Shown here in pieces: positions 28,701-33,126 of a DNA stretch of 33,126 nucleotides (within the stretch, counting starts at the first letter, position 1; every line of letters starts with the position of its first letter). Location of the stretch: the NCBI GenBank assembly GCA_048213135.1, contig PS015191.1:89920-123045 (forward strand), read 5' to 3'. A program made the position numbers and the translations under genes. Under the pieces are notes generated by a model. That model searched no databases. It was given only the letters and a program-made list of their open reading frames with translations, and had not been told where the DNA came from. This DNA is from Reclinomonas americana ATCC 50394. Its lineage: Eukaryota; Jakobida; Jakobea; Jakobida.

Positions 28701-30926
28701 TCGGTGTGTGTGCTTCTTGCATCCGACCATGTGTTCACCAGTCGCTGACAGTATGTTGCACAATGCACAGAACCCAGAGGATGTGCAGCAGCTGGTGCAA
28801 GCGCTCACTCTCTTCTGCGACCCGTTCGACGTGGCTCACCGACAGGCCACTCGCGAAATCGTCGAGTCGCTGACCACCACCAGCATGCGCAAGGCCAAGA
28901 CAGCCAAAGTGCGCAAAGTATTCACTGACCACGTTTGGCAGGCACCAGTGTGTCTCATTACCCGCTGCAGGGCGCACGCGACTACGGACCAGCTGAGATG
29001 GCCATTCGCGAAAAGGCTTTCAACATCATCACGCGAGTGTTTAAGCGTCACGGCGCCGTCACGATCGACACGCCGGTGTTTGAGTTGAAGGAGACCCTGA
29101 CTGGCAAGTACGGCGAGGACTCGAAGCTCATCTACGATTTGGCCGACCAGGGAGGCGAGCTGCTGTCGCTTCGCTACGACCTCACGGTGCGCGAGTCGTC
29201 AGCCGCTGCCTTTCTTGTTCAGCACTTCACTTACTTATTATTGCTCGGACGTGTTCACAGGTTCCGTTCGCCAGATACGTCGCCATGAATGGTGTGGGCT
29301 CCATCAAGCGCTACCACATTGCTCGAGTGTACCGCCGCGATCAGCCGGCCATGAACAGCGGCCGGTATCGCGAGTTCTATCAGTGTGTTGCGTCGTCTTG
29401 CTGCCCGAGTATGGTGGGCACTACGTGCTTGCGGTTTCCTCATGCACGTTGCAGGACTTTGACATTGCTGGTTCGTTCTCGGCCATGCTGCCCGACGCAG
29501 AAGTGGTCAAGGTGCTCGAGGAGATTCTGAGCGAGTTGGATATTGGCTCGTTCATGATCAAGGTCAGTGCAAGTATCCACCTCTCTCTTGTGAACTGTCC
29601 TCGACGCTGATGCGTTCTTTTTTTGGTCGGGCAGATCAATCACCGCGTGCTGCTCGACGCCATGATGGCGGTGTGCGGCGTGCCGACGAACAAGTTCCGC
29701 ACCATCTGCTCCTCCATCGACAAGCTCGACAAGGTGTGTTTTGTGCGATGGGACCATTGCAAGTGTCTGCTCCAGTGACTCACTGACTGCCCCCGTCGTC
29801 GCGTGCAGAACTCGTGGGAGGAAGTGCGTGCGGAGATGGTGAACGAGAAGGGTCTGGAACCGGAGGCCGCCGACCGCATTGGCGAATTTGTGTCACTGAA
29901 GGGTGTGTGTCTCGTGTGCGCTAGTGGATTGATTGCACACTCTTTTACCTGACTCCAAATGTGCCACAGGCAATCCGCACGAGCTGCTCGAAGTCCTCCG
30001 TGGCAACGCGCTGCTCGCAGCCAGTGCCGACGCACAGCGCGCTTTCGAGGATCTCAACAAGCTGTTTGACTACCTGCGCGCCATGGACGGCCTCAACCAC
30101 GTGTCATTCGACTTGAGTTTGGCTCGTGGCCTGGACTACTACACGGGAGTCATCTACGAGGCGATGGTCACCAGTGCGTACCTACGTCGCTCTACCGTAC
30201 CGCATGATGGTGCTGAACTTGTGCCATTCGTGCAGCCACCGATCGTGTGGGCAGCATCGCCGGTGGCGGTCGTTACGATGGCCTGGTGGGCATGTTCCAC
30301 CCGTCAGGCAAGCAGATTCCGGCCGTGGGAGCCTCGATCGGCATTGAGCGTGTGTTTGCATTGTTGGAGGAGAAGGAGAAGCAGGTGCGCGCGCGGTCTC
30401 GTGTATTTCGTATTCCCTCGCCGTCTGGCTCATGACGTGGTGTCTCGCACAGCTTGGTCTGCACGAGCAGACTCGCGCATGCCCGTCACAGATCTATGTG
30501 GCGACTATTGGCAAGGGTCTGATGGAGGCCCGCCTGGCCATCGCCAGCGAATTGTGGCGTGCCGGTCTGCCAACGTCGTACTCCTATGCCGAGAACCCCA
30601 ACATCAAGAAGCAGCTGGATTCGGTGCTGGAAGATGCCATTCCGTTTGTCGTGGTGCTGGGTGAAGACGAAGAGAAGGCTGGTGTGGTCAAGGTTCGCCA
30701 TTGTTTCCTTGTGTGTACGACGATAGCATACCGCCTTGCCGTATTGTGCTGACTGTGCTACTGTGTGCAGGTGAAGGACATGGCGCTGCGAACGGAGGAG
30801 ACGATTTCGCGGGCCGACATGGTCGCCCACTTGCAGGTGTTGTGCGCAAGACCACCCATCCCGGTGGTTCCACAGCCAGCTGGTGAGAGTTCGGCTGGCG
30901 AGGGAAGCGGCTCGTCGTCACAATGA
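25714..30926 (+). CDS. HARS: Histidine-tRNA ligase with ammonia-lyase-like N-terminal region
   Basis: Pre-gap exons: 25714-25998, 26187-26318, 26389-26461, 26523-26689, 26756-26819. Post-gap: 27455-27498, 27566-27827, 27953-28182, 28261-28392, 28461-28703, 28771-28908, 28971-29186, 29261-29386, 29455-29562, 29635-29733, 29809-29902, 29970-30173, 30236-30384, 30453-30692, 30771-30926. The first five resemble histidine/phenylalanine ammonia-lyase: [22 protein letters not shown]-type, [35 protein letters not shown]. The MIO triad Ala-Ser-Gly reads Ala-Glu-Ile, so lyase activity is not expected. A Lys/Ala/Gly-rich insert (27650-27800) follows. The catalytic core starts at [10 protein letters not shown] (28971) and has motif 2 [19 protein letters not shown], His-specific [10 protein letters not shown] and [13 protein letters not shown], motif 3 [13 protein letters not shown], and an anticodon-binding C-domain. 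Charges tRNA-His; cytosolic type. Confidence 0.95.
25999..26186 (+). other. 188-nt HisRS intron with two overlapping donors
   Basis: The sequence at the exon end is GTTGCGTGAGT. The consensus donor GTGAGT (26004) leaves two extra bases and breaks the frame with the only good acceptor (ATGCAG, 26186). The upstream GTTGCG donor (25999) is phase 0 and joins GGLP to IAPEFVRG, as expected for the lyase-like fold. The intron has a CT-rich stretch at 26040-26080 and no gene. Confidence 0.6.
26820..27454. other. Assembly gap (635 N) inside HisRS
   Basis: Falls in the lyase-like region; up to about 200 codons may be missing. Flanking exons are the same strand and gene. Confidence 0.99.
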
Positions 30927-31051
30927 TGCGGCAAAAAGTCAATTTGGTAGAGTGAGAGCAAGAAAAGAGAAAGACTGAGTTTGGAATACACATGATTAAC
31001 AATCCATTCATTAGCTTGCGTTTGTTGTTCTCCGTCGCCCGACTCGCAAAA
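30927..31051. terminator. 125-bp convergent region
   Basis: Between the stops of HisRS (+) and the FxPxI/RLY gene (-). Purine-rich (AGAGTGAGAGCAAGAAAAGA) then AT-rich CATGATTAACAATCC. Likely 3'-end processing region for both genes. Confidence 0.5.
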
Positions 31052-32681
31052 CTATCGGGTATCCCAGTCGCCCCACGCCCGTGCCACTAACCGGCGCTGA
31101 CTTTCGCGGACTAGTTGCGTGCTTCGCGGATTCACCGTCGGTCGGAAAGACGGCGTGATATTGGCGTAGCGCATTGTGTCGTCGGACACTCGTGGTGGTT
31201 CCGGATTGGCGGGGTCGCCCTTGGCAAAGTACAGGCGATCCACAATGTTGGCAATCTCGCGTTGCGAGCGCACCACTGGCGGCGATACGCGGCCGCTAGC
31301 GGTCGGAGACGTATCCCGCACCGATGTCAGCGGCGGCACGCGTGGCCGACGCTGCACCGAGTCTCCGCTTGCCGAGCCCATCGAGGCAGCTGAAGACGAC
31401 AGGCCGCTCTCTGGTGGCCGCAGCTGCAAATGGAATGGAACAACCTGCGGCGTCTCCGCCGAGCTGGCGCCACCGGACTGGGCGGCGGCATGTCCATTCG
31501 CAGCTCCAGGTTGGAACAGACGATGCTCGTACTCCGTGGCCGACCCAATACCGCTGCTGGGTGTGGCACCACGCTGTCGGGAATTGGGGGTGACAGAGCG
31601 GCGGCCGGCACGCACACCGGGTGACGGTGAACGCGACGAGGCCACAACGCGGTGGCGCAAGAAGCTCTCAATGGCCCCGCTGCTGGCCTCGATGCTCTCC
31701 AGTGCACGCTGTCGCTCCTCTTCGCTCCGCATACTCGGCTCTTGCGGCGGCTTGTACAGACGCTCCACCACCTACGCACACACTCGGTCAGACAATGCAC
31801 TCTCGCAGTCTTGTCTTCTGTCGCCACGTACCGGTGTTCCGGCATTCCGCCGCTGCGCGAGTCGCTGTGACTTTTGATTAATATCAGGCGACGGCCTTCG
31901 TTCCTTCTCTGCCTCCTTCTGCGTCCGCTCCGCCAGCTTTCCGCGATGCTCCTCCACGCCCTTGGCCCAGTTCTCCAGGTCCTCCAAGCCACGCTGCAGC
32001 TTCTTCGACTTGTCGTTAATGTCGGGAGTGAATGTCAACTCCTTGTCGGTCTGGCTCTTGACCAGCGCAGCCGTATGCTGTAGTGCTGCTTCGCGTGCTC
32101 GCAAAAACGCCTCCTGCCGCGCCAGCAGGCTGCCGCTCTTGCGCTGCGACAGCAGCTGCACGCTCTTGGCGCTGATCTTGGGCGAAAAAGTGGTCTCTGC
32201 TGCTTCGCGCGCCTCTAGATCGGCACGCAGCTCAGACACACGCTGCTCACGGCGGGCGAGGAACTCGCGCTGTCGCTGTTGGAGCGACATGCGACGAGCT
32301 CCGTTGGGGATCTGAGACATCTTGCGATCCATGATGGCGCGACTGCGCGGTGCCATTTGCCAATGCTCAGGCTCACCCCGCTCGGCACAATGCTCGTGAG
32401 CTGCAACACACGTCAGCACACAAGCAATACTGGCGAGAAAGAGAAAAAGAGTCCGCGAAAGCATACCGTGCTGATGCAGGTGGTGCTGACGATCGTGTTC
32501 CGCCTTGGCGTCGTCGTGCACGTCCGCATCCGCCTCCTCCTTGTGGTTGGCAGAGGCCTGACTGTGGCGACCCGAGCGCCGACCAGGGGACGACTGACGC
32601 GACCAGCCAGTCACACTCGAAGCACGGGTGCTTCGGCGGCGACCACTGCTGCCAGGCGTAGCCGACGCAGTGCCACCACCA
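31052..32681 (-). CDS. FxPxI/RLY repeat protein (5' end in gap)
   Basis: Exons in reading order: 32681-32467 (open into the gap), 32400-31832, 31771-31052; introns 66 and 60 nt. After a Ser/Arg/His-rich N-terminal part come charged helices with repeated motifs: TFSPKISAKSVQLL, TFTPDINDKSKKL, PSPDINQKSQRLAQR (F/S-x-P-x-I-N-x-K-S), then VVERLYKPP and IVDRLYFAKGD (RLY motif), in a Ser/Pro-rich tail ending GDWDTR. FxPxI and RLY motifs recur together in poorly characterised, often cytoskeletal or flagellar, protist proteins; the function is unknown. The intron 32401-32466 is in frame and reads like a signal peptide if not removed. No start codon is visible before the gap, though internal Met codons exist. 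Confidence 0.8.
32401..32466 (-). other. In-frame intron mimicking a signal peptide
   Basis: 66 nt, GTATGC to TGTTGCAG, phase 1, no stop. Unspliced it reads MLSRTLFLFLASIACVLTC. Splicing joins HHLHQH to AHEHCAERG, continuing a His-rich hydrophilic stretch. Confidence 0.8.
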
Positions 32682-32701
32682 NNNNNNNNNNNNNNNNNNN
32701 N
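32682..32701. other. Assembly gap (20 N)
   Basis: Likely a placeholder length. Coding frames run into it from both sides on opposite strands. Confidence 0.97.
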
Positions 32702-33126
32702 GGCGTTGCGAGGAGTCGACCTCCACCGCCGCCGCCACCACCACCACTCTCGCGTGGAACGGAGGTGATGCAGGCGCCGCCGTTTGTGCCAGACCACGCG
32801 CGCCAGTCGTCGGTCGATGGTCTGTTTAGCGAGTATGTTGCTCGGCAGTCGTCAGCCGGAGTCATGCGCGACATGTACGTTGGTGGGCTTGGCCCGGCGC
32901 TCACATCGCTGCCGCCTCCCGAGGACCGTCTGAGCCCGCCGTCTTCAATGATGCACCGCGTCGCCGGCACACTTCCATCCGCTCCGCCCAATGTGCCACC
33001 ACTGAAGATTGGCAGCGGTGCGAACGATGTGCACGGAGTGCCGACGCTGACGGTGGACGGCATTCTGCTCGACTCGGACGACGAGAAATCGGGTCGCAGT
33101 GCGCAGCGAAGTGCGTCGGCCTCTCG
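32702..33126 (+). CDS. Unknown Ser/Pro-rich protein (partial)
   Basis: One frame is open from the gap to the window end. It starts with a Pro run (RSRPPPPPPPPPLSRGTEV), then ATG at 32768 (MQAPPFVPDHARQSSVDGLF), then SEYVARQSSAGVMRDMYVGG, PPPEDRLSPPSSMM and an acidic DSDDEKSGR stretch. Codon use and lack of stops over 425 nt support coding. I do not recognise a family. The ATG at 32768 may be the true start if the gene is divergent from the FxPxI/RLY gene, or this may be an internal exon. Confidence 0.65.

Noticed and set aside
6177-30926. Functional link between Qng1 and HisRS through tRNA-His queuosine
   Set aside because: tRNA-His is a queuosine target, but the genes are 18 kb apart with three genes between them; chance proximity is enough.
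1-33126. tRNA, rRNA, transposon or viral genes
   Set aside because: No cloverleaf, rRNA core, transposase, reverse transcriptase or terminal repeats were recognised by eye; only short intronic microsatellites.

Overview
This is a stretch of a GC-rich nuclear genome from a unicellular eukaryote. The genes are broken by many short GT-AG introns, mostly 45-90 nt with a few down to 38 or up to 225, and reading frames and protein families can only be followed by splicing. Genes are very tightly packed: start codons of divergent genes lie 43, 57 and 77 bp apart, and stop codons of convergent genes 46, 79 and 125 bp apart. Standard stop codons are used. I cannot place the organism to genus. The gene set (Qng1, mS25, plant-like long HisRS, FN3 surface protein, FxPxI/RLY protein) suggests a free-living, possibly flagellate, protist. 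No bacterial operons, CRISPR arrays, transposons or tRNA genes were seen. Four runs of N (994-1677, 2625-3161, 26820-27454, 32682-32701) are assembly gaps.

Layout. 1-2624 (+): Gln/Pro/RG-rich coding sequence and a GYF domain, incomplete. 3162-4175 (-): N-terminal half of a GIGYF/4E-BP-like protein with an eIF4E-binding motif; together with the GYF part it looks like one GIGYF gene split and inverted by scaffolding. 4253-4724 (+): mitoribosomal protein mS25. 4778-6097 (+): SAM-dependent methyltransferase with a CxxC start. 6177-7397 (-): queuosine salvage enzyme Qng1 (DUF2419). 7455-15323 (+): a 33-exon, 1,785-residue coiled-coil protein. 15606-17134 (+): deoxyribose-phosphate aldolase. 17181-25670 (-): giant surface protein with a signal peptide, about 15 FN3-like modules and a C-terminal hydrophobic tail of GPI type. 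25714-30926 (+): cytosolic-type histidyl-tRNA synthetase carrying a degenerate histidine/phenylalanine ammonia-lyase-like N-terminal region. 31052-32681 (-): FxPxI/RLY repeat protein. 32702-33126 (+): start or middle of an unknown Ser/Pro-rich protein.

The genes do not form one pathway. Several are translation-related (GIGYF-like regulator, mS25, Qng1, HisRS). The most interesting points are the lyase-HisRS fusion in which the catalytic Ala-Ser-Gly triad reads Ala-Glu-Ile, the apparently scrambled GIGYF gene, repeated 99-nt phase-0 exons in the coiled-coil gene, and an unusual recurring 5' splice site (GTTGCGT).
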